A DNA stretch of 10,575 nucleotides from HGM13233 sp900762805 (GCA_937993755.1 CALKMA010000022.1:1-10575), one strand, 5' to 3'; counted from the stretch's first letter, positions 1-7,252 are shown. Numbers and translations are program-made. Notes: generated from the sequence alone by a model not told the origin.

Positions 1-92
1 TGCGCCATGTGGCGGGGACGCAGTGGGGCTGCAAAAAGTACATGAACATGAAGCACCTGGAAGCAATGGAGCAAGAGCTGCTGGTTGGATAA
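1..92 (+). CDS. 3' end of an unidentified gene (partial)
   Basis: The frame beginning at base 3 is open from the window edge to a TAA at 90-92 and encodes 29 residues ending in an amphipathic, helix-like stretch (KYMNMKHLEAMEQELLVG). The start and most of the protein lie outside the window. I do not recognise the family. The charged, Met/Glu-rich tail and the following hairpin-rich non-coding DNA would fit a small accessory gene of a mobilizable element, but that is inference from context. The opposite-strand operon is convergent with it, and the shared terminator at 327-374 could end both transcripts. A chance open frame of this length is possible, but the residue composition looks protein-like. 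Confidence 0.45.
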   Translation, partial: RHVAGTQWGCKKYMNMKHLEAMEQELLVG

Positions 93-113
93 GTAGCGAC
101 CATGTCGCAAAGC

Positions 114-151
114 GTCAAGGGCAAGACAAGCGGCGTACCGCCGCCCTTGAC
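114..151. repeat. Two-tier stem-loop with asymmetric bulge
   Basis: The arms GTCAAGG (114-120) and CCTTGAC (145-151) enclose a 9-base bulge (121-129) and a perfect inner hairpin, GCGGCG (130-135), loop TAC, CGCCGC (139-144). All 13 base pairs are perfect. It starts 21 bases after the stop of the partial gene. It lacks a U-run on either strand, so it is a poor intrinsic terminator. Secondary structures of this kind are common around transfer origins or replication sites of mobile elements, so an oriT-type role is possible, but I see no nic site that I can identify. Confidence 0.6.
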
Positions 152-326
152 CCCTTTGCGCCCTGCCCGCTGAAAAGTAACCAAGGGGCAGTCAGCCGCC
201 CCCTGCAATAGATTTCCGCCAGAGCCAGAATCAATTTTGCGCATAAATCTTGACAGTACCCAAGAACAAACAAAATGGCTTTGGTATCTGCTATCATTTT
301 GCTATCAAACAGGAAATGAGATTTTC
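152..326. other. Non-coding stretch, probable mobile-element flank
   Basis: No convincing gene is present. A CCCCTT (152-157) recurs as AAGGGG some 25 bases later, and GGGGC/GCCCC pairs lie around 185-202, so the GC-rich first half is rich in potential stems. From about 210 the composition becomes AT-rich with no clear promoter; a TTGACA near 250 has no matching -10 box. The short frames here have no ribosome-binding site. The change in composition may mark a junction between mobile DNA and the guaA end of the core block, which is an inference. Confidence 0.4.
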
Positions 327-374
327 AAAAAGTGAGTGTTTTCAAGGCTTTTCAGCCCACCATATTCACTTTTT
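327..374. terminator. Bidirectional terminator after guaA
   Basis: The perfect 9-bp arms AAAAAGTGA (327-335) and TCACTTTTT (366-374) surround an inner GGCT-TTTC-AGCC hairpin (346-357). Reading on the minus strand it begins two bases after the guaA stop codon and ends in a run of five T. On the plus strand it also ends in a T-run (370-375). It should therefore end the glmS-guaA transcript and could also stop transcription arriving from the left-hand gene. Confidence 0.8.
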
Positions 375-376
375 TC

Positions 377-1906
377 TCATTCCCACTCCACCGTGGCGGG
401 CGGTTTACTCGTGATGTCATATACCACGCGGCTGACCGAGGGGACCTCGTTGGTGATGCGTGAGCTGGCGCGCTCCAGCACCTCATACGGCAGCCGCGTC
501 CAGTCGGCTGTCATGAAATCGTCGGTCGTGACGGCGCGCAGCGCTACGGTGTAGCCATAGGTGCGCGCATCGCCCATAACGCCGACGCTGCGGCTGTTGG
601 TCAGCACGGCAAAATACTGCCGGGCCTGCTCGCTCTGGCCGGAGGCCGTCATTTCGGCGCGGAAGATGGCGTCGGCCTCGCGCAGGATCAACAGCTTATC
701 CTCGGTCACTTCGCCGAGAATACGGATGGCAAGCCCCGGCCCCGGAAAGGGCTGGCGCATGACAAGATATTCAGGCAGCCCCAGCTCGCGGCCGAGCTGG
801 CGCACCTCGTCCTTGAACAGCATACGCAGCGGCTCGATGATCTCCTTGAAATCGACATGCTCAGGCAGCCCGCCGACATTGTGGTGGCTCTTGATGGTGG
901 CGCTGGCGCCCAGCCCCGACTCGATGACGTCGGGATAGATCGTGCCCTGCGCCAGATATTCCATGCGGCCGAGCTTGCGGCTTTCCTCCTCAAAAACGCG
1001 GATGAACTCCTCGCCGATGATCTTCCGCTTTTTCTCCGGCTCCTCCACACCGGCCAGCCTGCTCAAAAAGCGGCCCGCGGCGTTGACGCGCACAAAATGG
1101 ATGTCCCACTTTGAAAAGGCCGCCTGTACCTCGTCGCCCTCGTCCTTGCGCATGAGGCCGTGATCGACAAAGACGCAGGTGAGCTGGCTGCCGATGGCCT
1201 CGGCCAGCAGCGCCGCGCAGACCGAGGAATCGACCCCGCCCGAAAGCGCCAGCAGCACGCGGTCGCCGCCCACCCTGCGGCGGATGTCGGCCACAGCCGT
1301 CTGGCAGTAGTTTTCCATCGTCCAGCCGGCGGTGCAGCCGCAGATATCAAACAGGAAGTTGTGCAGCATCCGGCGGCCATACTCGGTATGCGTCACTTCG
1401 GGGTGGAACTGTACGCCGTAGAGGCGGCGCTCCTCGCAGCTCATGGCGGCGCAGGGGCAGCTGTCGGTATGCGCAATGACGCGGAAGCCGGTCGGCGCGC
1501 GGCGCACATAGTCGGTGTGGCTCATCCAGCAGATGCTTTCCTGCGGCAGGCCGTGGAAAAGAGGGCTGTCCTCGGTAAAAAGCGTCACCTTGCCGTACTC
1601 GCTGATGCCGCCGGCCGAGCAGATATCGCCGCCCGCCATCCAAGCCAGCAGCTGGTGGCCGTAGCAGATACCCAGCACCGGGATGCCAAGCTCCAGGATA
1701 CCGCGGTCGAAGTGAGGGGACGTCTCGTCATAGACGCTGTTTGGCCCGCCCGTAAAGATGATGCCGGCATAGCCGGCCGCGCTGATCTCCGCCAGCGTTA
1801 CCCGGTTGTAGCCGCGCACCTCGGCATAGACGTGCTGCTCGCGCACGCGGCGCGCGATGAGCTGGTTGTACTGACCGCCGAAGTCAAGAACGAGTATCTT
1901 TTCCAT
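377..1906 (-). CDS. guaA: GMP synthase (glutamine-hydrolysing)
   Basis: This 509-residue cytoplasmic enzyme converts XMP, ATP and glutamine to GMP, the last step of guanine nucleotide synthesis. The N-terminal class I glutamine amidotransferase domain (about 1-190) shows the nucleophile Cys81 in GICYGHQ and the catalytic pair His168/Glu170 in FHPEVTHT. The ATP-pyrophosphatase domain follows, with the PP-loop SGGVDSS at 222-228. The C-terminal dimerisation domain holds the PFPGPGLA motif and ends in the family-typical KPPATVEWE. Length is normal for the family. The ATG is preceded by GGAGGA five bases upstream. It lies 51 bp after glmS on the same strand with no terminator between them, so the two are probably cotranscribed; both use glutamine as amide donor. 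Confidence 0.98.
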   Translation of the reverse strand: MEKILVLDFGGQYNQLIARRVREQHVYAEVRGYNRVTLAEISAAGYAGIIFTGGPNSVYDETSPHFDRGILELGIPVLGICYGHQLLAWMAGGDICSAGGISEYGKVTLFTEDSPLFHGLPQESICWMSHTDYVRRAPTGFRVIAHTDSCPCAAMSCEERRLYGVQFHPEVTHTEYGRRMLHNFLFDICGCTAGWTMENYCQTAVADIRRRVGGDRVLLALSGGVDSSVCAALLAEAIGSQLTCVFVDHGLMRKDEGDEVQAAFSKWDIHFVRVNAAGRFLSRLAGVEEPEKKRKIIGEEFIRVFEEESRKLGRMEYLAQGTIYPDVIESGLGASATIKSHHNVGGLPEHVDFKEIIEPLRMLFKDEVRQLGRELGLPEYLVMRQPFPGPGLAIRILGEVTEDKLLILREADAIFRAEMTASGQSEQARQYFAVLTNSRSVGVMGDARTYGYTVALRAVTTDDFMTADWTRLPYEVLERASSRITNEVPSVSRVVYDITSKPPATVEWE

Positions 1907-1957
1907 ACTTCCTCCAGATAATAGGTTTGACGGGCGGTCAGGCAGGCAGCCCGGCCG

Positions 1958-3784
1958 CTATTCCACTGTGACCGATTTGGCGAGATTTTTGGGCTTGTCG
2001 ATGTCGCAGCCCTTTGCTTTGGCCGTATAGTAGGCCAGCAGCTGAAGCGGCACGACTGACAGCGCCGCCGAGAAAAGCGGCGAGGTCCGGGGCACGAAGA
2101 TGACGTCGTCAGCCTGTGCGACGGCCCGGCGGTCACCCTGAAAGGCCACGGCTGTGACCTTGGCGCCGCGCGCTTTAAGCTCGATGATGTTACTGATGGT
2201 CTTGTCGAGCAGCCGTTCATTGCAGCAGACGGCCACGACCGGCCGGCCCTCCTCGATCAGGGCGATGGTGCCGTGCTTGAGCTCGCCGGCGGCGTAGGCC
2301 TCAGCGTGAACATAGGATATCTCCTTCATCTTGAGCGCGCCCTCCAGCGCGACGGCCCAGTCGGTGTTGCGCCCGATATAGAAAACCGACCGGCAGTTGC
2401 TGTACCGGTGCGCCAGCGATGGCAGCGCATGGTTGATGTCAATGGTCTGCTGCAACTTCTGCGGCAGGGCGTTCAGCTCACCGAGCAGCTGCTCATAGGC
2501 GGAATCATCCACCCGTTCGAGCCGGCGGCCGGCGTAGAGTGCAAAGAGATAAAGCACCGCGAGCTGCGTGGTGTAGCCCTTGGTGGTGGCGACGGCGATC
2601 TCCGGCCCCGCAAAGGTATAAAGCGTGTGGTCGGCCAGCTTGGCGATGGTGCTGCCCACGACATTGACGATGGCGAGGCTTTTCGCGCCCAAGCGCCGGC
2701 ACTCGCGCAGCGCGGCGATGGTGTCAGCCGTTTCGCCCGACTGTGACAGCACGATGAGCAGCGTCTGCCGGTCAATGATGGGGTCGGCATAGCGCAGCTC
2801 GCTGGCCAGCTCGACCTCGACAGGAATGCGGCACAGCGCCTCAATGGCGTAGCGTCCGGCGCAGCCGGCATAATAGGCAGAGCCGCAGGCGGTGATGATG
2901 ATCTTGCTGATACCGCGCAGCTCGTCGTCAGTCAGCGAGAAATCGTCAAGCACGATGTCGCCGCCCTTGAGGCGGGGTGCCAGCGCCGCCTTGACAGCAC
3001 GGGGCTGCTCCATGATCTCCTTGAGCATGAAATGCTCGTAGCCGCCCTTTTCGGCAGCCTCGATATCCCATGTGATGCGGCTGACCGGCTTGTCAACGGC
3101 GCGGCCGGTGCAGTCGAAAACGGTGATACGGTCGGGGGTCAGCGCGGCGAATTCGCCGTCGTCAAGATAGATGGCGTTCTTGGTGTAGGATACCAGCGCC
3201 GTGACGTCGGAGGCAAAAAAGTTCTCGCCGACGCCGACGCCGAGGATGAGCGGGCTGTGCTCGCGTGCCACGAACAGCGTATCGGGGCAGTCGGTGCAGA
3301 GGATGCCCAGCGCATAGGACCCCTCCAGACGCGAAACCGTTTTCATGACCGCCGTCTTGAGATCGCCGGTGTAATACATCTCGATGAGATGCACCACGAC
3401 CTCGGTATCGGTCTGGCTGAAGAAGCGGTAGCCGCGGGCCATCAGCTCCTCGCGCAGCGCGGCATAGTTTTCGATGATGCCGTTGTGGACGACGGCAAAG
3501 CGGCCGTCGTTGCTCATATGCGGATGGGCGTTGCAGTCGGTCGGGGCGCCGTGAGTGGCCCAGCGGGTGTGCCCAATGCCGGTGCTGCCGGGGACGGCGG
3601 CGCCGTTTTCGGTCTTTTCGCACAGATTGGCGATACGGCCGCTGGTCTTGTCGAGCGTGATGCCCTCCGGCCCTATGACGGCAATGCCCGCCGAATCATA
3701 GCCGCGGTATTCCAGCCTTTTCAGTCCCTCCAGCAGCAGCGGCGCTGCCGCCTGCTGGCCGGTAAATCCAACGATCCCACACAT
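1958..3784 (-). CDS. glmS: Glutamine--fructose-6-phosphate aminotransferase
   Basis: This 608-residue enzyme makes glucosamine-6-phosphate from fructose-6-phosphate and glutamine, committing carbon to peptidoglycan and other amino sugars. It begins MCGIVGF, so removal of Met exposes the class II amidotransferase nucleophile Cys. The N-terminal domain continues with EYRGYDSAG (25-33), GHTRWATHG (71-79) and NAHPH (85-89). Two SIS sugar-isomerase domains follow, with CGSAYYAG, SQSGET and ATTKGYT, and the protein ends in the typical DKPKNLAKSVTVE tail. Length matches the family. The ATG has an upstream AAGGAAAGGA purine-rich site. It lies downstream of glnN but behind a strong terminator. The 109-bp leader is too short for, and lacks the recognisable core of, the glmS ribozyme found in many Firmicutes. 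No clear promoter of its own is visible. Confidence 0.98.
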   Translation of the reverse strand: MCGIVGFTGQQAAAPLLLEGLKRLEYRGYDSAGIAVIGPEGITLDKTSGRIANLCEKTENGAAVPGSTGIGHTRWATHGAPTDCNAHPHMSNDGRFAVVHNGIIENYAALREELMARGYRFFSQTDTEVVVHLIEMYYTGDLKTAVMKTVSRLEGSYALGILCTDCPDTLFVAREHSPLILGVGVGENFFASDVTALVSYTKNAIYLDDGEFAALTPDRITVFDCTGRAVDKPVSRITWDIEAAEKGGYEHFMLKEIMEQPRAVKAALAPRLKGGDIVLDDFSLTDDELRGISKIIITACGSAYYAGCAGRYAIEALCRIPVEVELASELRYADPIIDRQTLLIVLSQSGETADTIAALRECRRLGAKSLAIVNVVGSTIAKLADHTLYTFAGPEIAVATTKGYTTQLAVLYLFALYAGRRLERVDDSAYEQLLGELNALPQKLQQTIDINHALPSLAHRYSNCRSVFYIGRNTDWAVALEGALKMKEISYVHAEAYAAGELKHGTIALIEEGRPVVAVCCNERLLDKTISNIIELKARGAKVTAVAFQGDRRAVAQADDVIFVPRTSPLFSAALSVVPLQLLAYYTAKAKGCDIDKPKNLAKSVTVE

Positions 3785-3823
3785 TGTAACTTATTTTTCC
3801 TTTCCTTGCAAGAGTTGATGCTC

Positions 3824-3880
3824 AAAAACGGCCGGCGCGGGGGAGCTTGCGGTAAAAACAAAGGCTCCTGCGCGCCGACC
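3824..3880 (-). terminator. Intrinsic terminator between glnN and glmS
   Basis: On the minus strand GGTCGGCGCG (3880-3871) pairs with CGCGCCGGCC (3839-3830) with one G-U pair. After a 2x2 internal loop, GGAGC (3868-3864) pairs with GCTCC (3846-3842), leaving a loop of 17 bases. The stem is followed at once by five T (3828-3824). It begins 13 bases beyond the glnN stop. It should end most glnN transcripts, so glmS depends on read-through or on a promoter that I cannot see in the 40 bases that remain. Confidence 0.8.
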
Positions 3881-3893
3881 GCGCCTGAAATGT

Positions 3894-5990
3894 TTATTTG
3901 ACCCCGAACAGCAGCTCGCTGTAGGAGGGAAGCGGCCAGTATCCCTTGGCCGTGACCGTCTCGGCCTCGTCGCACACGGCGCGCAGCTCGGCCATCTTGG
4001 GCAGGATGCTGTCGCGGATGCCGCCGGCCTCGGCCGTCGCATCGCCCGCTTCGTGCAGGGCGATGAGGGCGTTTTCCAGCTCACCGGTGCGAAGCTCAAT
4101 GGCAGCGGTCAGGCCCGTCAGCCGCTCGACCAGCCGCGTCTCGTAGCCGCAGCGGGCATCAGGCAGCAGCGCCCGCTTGGCAGCGCCCGCCGAGGCGACA
4201 TCGCCGGCGTAGGCCTCGATGGCCGGCAGGATCATGCCGCGCGCCATATCGGTCATGGTATTGGCCTCAATGGTGACCGTTTTGCAGTAGTTCTCCATGA
4301 GGATCTCATAGCGGGCGCGCAGCTCCGGCTGCGTGTAGACCCGCATGCCCGTCAGCATGGCGACGTTCTTCGGCTCGATGAGCGCCGGCAGGCAGTCGGG
4401 CGTCGTGCGCAGGTTGAGCAGGCCGCGCTTGCCGGTGGCCTCCTTGATCCAGGCGTCGTCATAGCCGTTGCCGTTAAAGATGATGCGCTTATGCTCGGTG
4501 ATGCTGCGCTTGATAAGATCGTGCAGCGCCGCCTCGAAGCTGGCGGCCCCCTCCAGCTCATCGGCAAACTGGCGCAGCGAATGGGCGACGGCGGCGTTGA
4601 GCATGGCGTTGGTGCAGGCAATGGAATTGGCTGAACCGAGCATACGGAACTCGAACTTGTTGCCGGTAAAGGCAAAGGGCGAGGTGCGGTTGCGGTCGGT
4701 GGTGTCGCGGGTGAAGCGCGGCAGCGCGTGGACGCCCAGCTTCATGACCGTCTTTTCGGCGGCGCTGTAGGGCGCGTCCTTCTCGATAGACTCCAGCACA
4801 GCGGTCAGCTCGTCGCCGAGGAACATCGACACAACAGCCGGCGGCGCTTCGTTGGCGCCCAGCCGGTGGTCGTTGCCGGCCGTTGCCACGCTGGCGCGCA
4901 GCAGGTCCTGAAAATCGTCTACCGCCTTGATGACAGCAACGAGGAACAGCAAAAACTGGGCGTTCTCATGCGGCGTTTCGCCGGGCGACAGCAGGTTGAC
5001 GCCGGTGTTGGTGGACATCGACCAGTTGTTGTGCTTGCCCGAACCGTTGACGCCCGCAAACGGCTTCTCGTGCAGCAGGCAGACCAGACCGTGGCGCAGC
5101 GCCACCTTCTGCATGATCTCCATCGTCAGCTGGTTGTGGTCGGTGGCGATATTGGTGGTGGTGAAGATGGGGGCCAGCTCGTGCTGGGCCGGAGCCACCT
5201 CATTATGCTCGGTCTTGGCCAGCACGCCAAGCTTCCAGAGCTCCTCGTTGAGGTCATCCATAAAAGCCTGCACGCGCGGCTTGATGGCGCCGAAATAGTG
5301 GTCGTCCAGCTCCTGCCCCTTGGGCGGGCGGGCGCCGAACAGCGTGCGGCCGGTCAGCATCAGGTCGGGACGCTTGTCGTACATGGCGCGGTCAACGAGA
5401 AAATATTCCTGTTCGGGGCCGACATTGGTGGTGACATGCGTCACCTCGGTATTGCCGAACAGCCGCAGCACGCGCAGCGCCTGCGTGTTGAGCGCCTCCA
5501 TCGAGCGCAGCAGCGGCGTCTTTTTGTCGAGCGCCTCGCCGCTGTAGGAGCAGAAGGCGGTGGGGATGCACAGCGTTTTGCCCTTGATGAAAGCGAAGGA
5601 GGTCGGATCCCACGCGGTATAGCCGCGGGCTTCAAAGGTGGCGCGCAGGCCGCCGGAGGGGAAGCTCGAAGCGTCGGGCTCGCCCTGGATCAGCTCCTTT
5701 CCCGAAAATTCCATCATAACGCCGCCGTCTGGCGACGGGGTGATGAAGCTGTCGTGCTTTTCGGCGGTGATGCCGGTCATGGGCTGGAACCAATGGGTGA
5801 AGTGGGTGGCCCCCTTTTCAACGGCCCAGTCGCGCATGGCGCCGGCTACCGCGTTGGCCACCGAAAGATCCAATGTCTTTCCCTGTCGGATGGTCTGCTT
5901 GAGGGAATGATAGATGCTGCCCGGCAGGCGCGCTTTCATGGCGCGTTCATCAAATACCAGACTGCCAAAATATTCAGGTACGGTTGACAT
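3894..5990 (-). CDS. glnN: Type III glutamine synthetase
   Basis: This 698-residue GSIII enzyme joins ammonia to glutamate using ATP and is the main route of ammonia assimilation in many anaerobes. Family marks include THWFQPMTG (65-73), EKHDSF (77-82), the substrate-binding VGPEQEYFLVD (190-200), NEVAPAQHELAPIF (263-276), the GSIII signature NGSGKHNNWS (315-324) and NRTSPFAFTGNKFEFR (434-449). About 700 residues is normal for GSIII and much longer than the roughly 450 of GSI. The frame is open upstream to 6068, but the start at 5990 is preferred: it gives the family-typical MSTVPEYFGS N-terminus, AAAGGGTG lies about 10 bases upstream, and the longer form would begin inside the leader hairpin, almost at the promoter. 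It heads a run of glutamine-using genes (glmS, guaA). Confidence 0.97.
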   Translation of the reverse strand: MSTVPEYFGSLVFDERAMKARLPGSIYHSLKQTIRQGKTLDLSVANAVAGAMRDWAVEKGATHFTHWFQPMTGITAEKHDSFITPSPDGGVMMEFSGKELIQGEPDASSFPSGGLRATFEARGYTAWDPTSFAFIKGKTLCIPTAFCSYSGEALDKKTPLLRSMEALNTQALRVLRLFGNTEVTHVTTNVGPEQEYFLVDRAMYDKRPDLMLTGRTLFGARPPKGQELDDHYFGAIKPRVQAFMDDLNEELWKLGVLAKTEHNEVAPAQHELAPIFTTTNIATDHNQLTMEIMQKVALRHGLVCLLHEKPFAGVNGSGKHNNWSMSTNTGVNLLSPGETPHENAQFLLFLVAVIKAVDDFQDLLRASVATAGNDHRLGANEAPPAVVSMFLGDELTAVLESIEKDAPYSAAEKTVMKLGVHALPRFTRDTTDRNRTSPFAFTGNKFEFRMLGSANSIACTNAMLNAAVAHSLRQFADELEGAASFEAALHDLIKRSITEHKRIIFNGNGYDDAWIKEATGKRGLLNLRTTPDCLPALIEPKNVAMLTGMRVYTQPELRARYEILMENYCKTVTIEANTMTDMARGMILPAIEAYAGDVASAGAAKRALLPDARCGYETRLVERLTGLTAAIELRTGELENALIALHEAGDATAEAGGIRDSILPKMAELRAVCDEAETVTAKGYWPLPSYSELLFGVK

Positions 5991-6004
5991 GGTCTTAAAC
6001 ACCC

Positions 6005-6066
6005 TTTCAAAATAAAATAAAAGAGACAGCTGCGCACGGGACTTCTTCCCAAGACGCCGTTGTCTC
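6005..6066 (-). promoter_or_regulatory. Leader hairpin plus U-rich tract before glnN
   Basis: On the minus strand GAGACA (6066-6061) and TGTCTC (6028-6023) form the base of an imperfect hairpin. Inside are GGCGT/GCGC-type pairs and a top stem GGGA-AGAAG-TCCC. The 3' arm runs straight into TTTTATTTTATTTTG (6022-6008), followed by the ribosome-binding site. The predicted transcript would begin with this hairpin, because the -10 box ends only about 10 bases before it. This is the form of an attenuator or a 5' stabilising element. I do not recognise a known riboswitch, and the top loop does not fit the ANTAR target rule. Confidence 0.5.
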
Positions 6067-6076
6067 AATAGCGCAT

Positions 6077-6105
6077 ACTATACTCCTCTTTGCGGAGATT
6101 GTCAA
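6077..6105 (-). promoter_or_regulatory. Sigma-A promoter of glnN
   Basis: On the minus strand TTGACA (6105-6100) is followed after exactly 17 bases by TATAGT (6082-6077). The expected start of transcription is near 6070, giving a leader of about 80 bases before the glnN start. Only one base in twelve departs from consensus, so basal expression should be strong and regulation is likely to act afterwards or by a repressor. Confidence 0.85.
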
Positions 6106-6364
6106 GCTGTTTTTGACAAAAACCCCGCCGGAGCTGAAGGCTTGCCAACGGCTGGGGAGTAAAACCCGACAGGGGAGAGCCGGCGGAGGGTCTCATGGCC
6201 GGTTGTTGGAGCGGCGGCCGCGGACGGCAGGCGCCGGCGCGCCGCTTTTGCGTCAGATGCAGCCGGGCGCGGAAAATGCCGGCCCGTCAATGATGGTTAA
6301 AGCCGGATAAGGAGAACACGCAGGCGAATGCCGCCGCAGGATTGAGATTTTTCATCATCCGCGC
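6106..6364. other. Divergent intergenic region, GC-rich, no gene seen
   Basis: Between the glnN promoter and the promoter of the PPC gene lie about 260 bases without a convincing gene. The part from 6120 to 6290 is very GC-rich and holds several short inverted pairs, such as CCGCCGG (about 6125-6131) against CCGGCGG (about 6180-6186), but no single dominant fold and no U-run. Frames on both strands lack ribosome-binding sites and family resemblance. It may hold operators for the divergent promoters or decayed coding sequence; I cannot tell which. Confidence 0.4.
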
Positions 6365-6393
6365 TTGTGCTTCCCGCAGCGATACGGTATAAT
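6365..6393 (+). promoter_or_regulatory. Sigma-A promoter of the PPC-domain gene
   Basis: TTGTGC (6365-6370) and a perfect TATAAT (6388-6393) are separated by 17 bases. The expected transcript begins near 6400, about 50 bases before the start codon of the gene that follows, which has its own AAGGAG at 6437-6442. Confidence 0.75.
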
Positions 6394-6451
6394 GGCATCA
6401 AAACACACGGACAAATCAAAAGCCATGAAATAGTTGAAGGAGAAGCATTGT

Positions 6452-6871
6452 ATGGATTACAGGAAATTCAATCATGCTATCGTTGCAAGAATTGATAAAG
6501 GAGAAGAGATACTCGAAAAAGTCAAAGAAATAGCGCTGAAGGAAAAGATAAAGCTTGCAAACGTCAATGCCCTGGGAGCAACGAATGATTTTACGGTCGG
6601 AGTATTCAAAACCGATGAAAAAAAGTACTACTCCAATGAATTTCAAGGGAATTTTGAGATCGTTTCTCTGACAGGAACAATAAATACAATGAACGGCGAG
6701 CCTTATATCCATATACACATGAGCGCAGGAAATGACAAGGGGGAGGTATATGGCGGACATTTGAATAAAGCCGTAGTGAGCGCAACCTGTGAAATGGTAA
6801 TAAATGTTATTGACGGAGCGGTAGACCGGTACTTTGACGAAGAAATCGGTCTGAATTTATTTAAATTCTGA
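6452..6871 (+). CDS. PPC/DUF296-domain protein
   Basis: The 139-residue product is a single PPC (plant and prokaryote conserved, DUF296) domain. The N-terminal MDYRKFNHAIVARIDKGEEI matches the usual opening strand and helix. The three histidines His87 and His89 (YIHIH) and His103 (GGHL) are placed as in the metal-binding site of bacterial members. In plants the domain is fused to AT-hooks; free bacterial forms are often called DNA-binding, but their role is not established. The ATG at 6452 is chosen because AAGGAG stands nine bases before it; an upstream TTG at 6434 would add six residues that include the Shine-Dalgarno. The gene is clearly richer in A and T than its neighbours, which suggests acquisition by transfer. 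It is monocistronic as far as can be seen. Confidence 0.88.
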   Translation: MDYRKFNHAIVARIDKGEEILEKVKEIALKEKIKLANVNALGATNDFTVGVFKTDEKKYYSNEFQGNFEIVSLTGTINTMNGEPYIHIHMSAGNDKGEVYGGHLNKAVVSATCEMVINVIDGAVDRYFDEEIGLNLFKF

Positions 6872-7190
6872 GCATACGGATCGAGCCTTGTCGGGCTTGC
6901 TGATCGTTCAGAGGGGTAGCCGATAGCGGATCGTGTCAGCCGCATCCCGGAGCCGTATTCCGAGAGTTATATGGGATAAGCAGCAGGCGGATTTTCCCCC
7001 TGTCCGGTTCGGCCTATGTGCCGCGGATGGGAAAAGTGAAATAAGATCTGCTTTGGAGAGCTCCGGCCGGGAGGACGCGTGGAAAAATCGGTGCATCGGC
7101 GCTGCCTGACGGCAAGCCGCTCCGGAAAATCCTCAAGGGGATAAAAGTGTTTCCGGTCAAGATATCACCTATAAACTAAGCCAAAAACCA
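6872..7190. other. Gap between PPC gene and AIM24 terminator, no gene supported
   Basis: No gene with a start and ribosome-binding site is visible. Just after the PPC stop a weak inverted pair (GATCGAGCC near 6889 against GGGCT near 6893-6898 and TGATC) could slow transcription but has no U-run. A plus-strand frame from 7045 to a TAA at 7177-7179 is open for 44 codons and its end reads like protein, but it has no usable start, so at most it is a gene remnant. Confidence 0.35.
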
Positions 7191-7229
7191 TATGCGGCAG
7201 GCCCGGATCATACGATCCGGGCCTGCCGC
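7182..7229 (-). terminator. Terminator of the AIM24-family gene
   Basis: GCGGCAGGCCCGGATC (7194-7209) and GATCCGGGCCTGCCGC (7214-7229) form a perfect 16-bp stem with the tetraloop ATAC. On the minus strand it is followed, after ATAT and GG, by five T, and it stands 23 bases after the stop codon of the AIM24-family gene. On the plus strand no T-run follows, so the minus direction is the likely one. Confidence 0.82.
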
Positions 7230-7252
7230 CGTCTGAGCCGGGGAATATGCCG

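Noticed and set aside
1160..1921. 253-codon open frame on the plus strand
   Set aside because: It is antisense to guaA; the low-complexity Ala/Arg/Asp-rich translation is the usual shadow of a GC-rich gene and it has no ribosome-binding site.
3032..3901. 289-codon open frame on the plus strand
   Set aside because: It is antisense to the 5' part of glmS and the terminator beyond it; no family features.
4728..5987. 419-codon open frame on the plus strand
   Set aside because: It is entirely antisense to glnN, which has full family motifs; the translation is a compositional shadow.
6023..6066. ANTAR antitermination target in the glnN leader
   Set aside because: ANTAR targets are paired hairpins with six-base loops having A at position 1 and G at position 4; here there is one hairpin and its top loop does not fit.
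5991..6068. N-terminal extension of the glutamine synthetase
   Set aside because: The 26 extra residues come from the leader hairpin and U-rich tract, start right at the predicted transcript start, and do not look like the family N-terminus.
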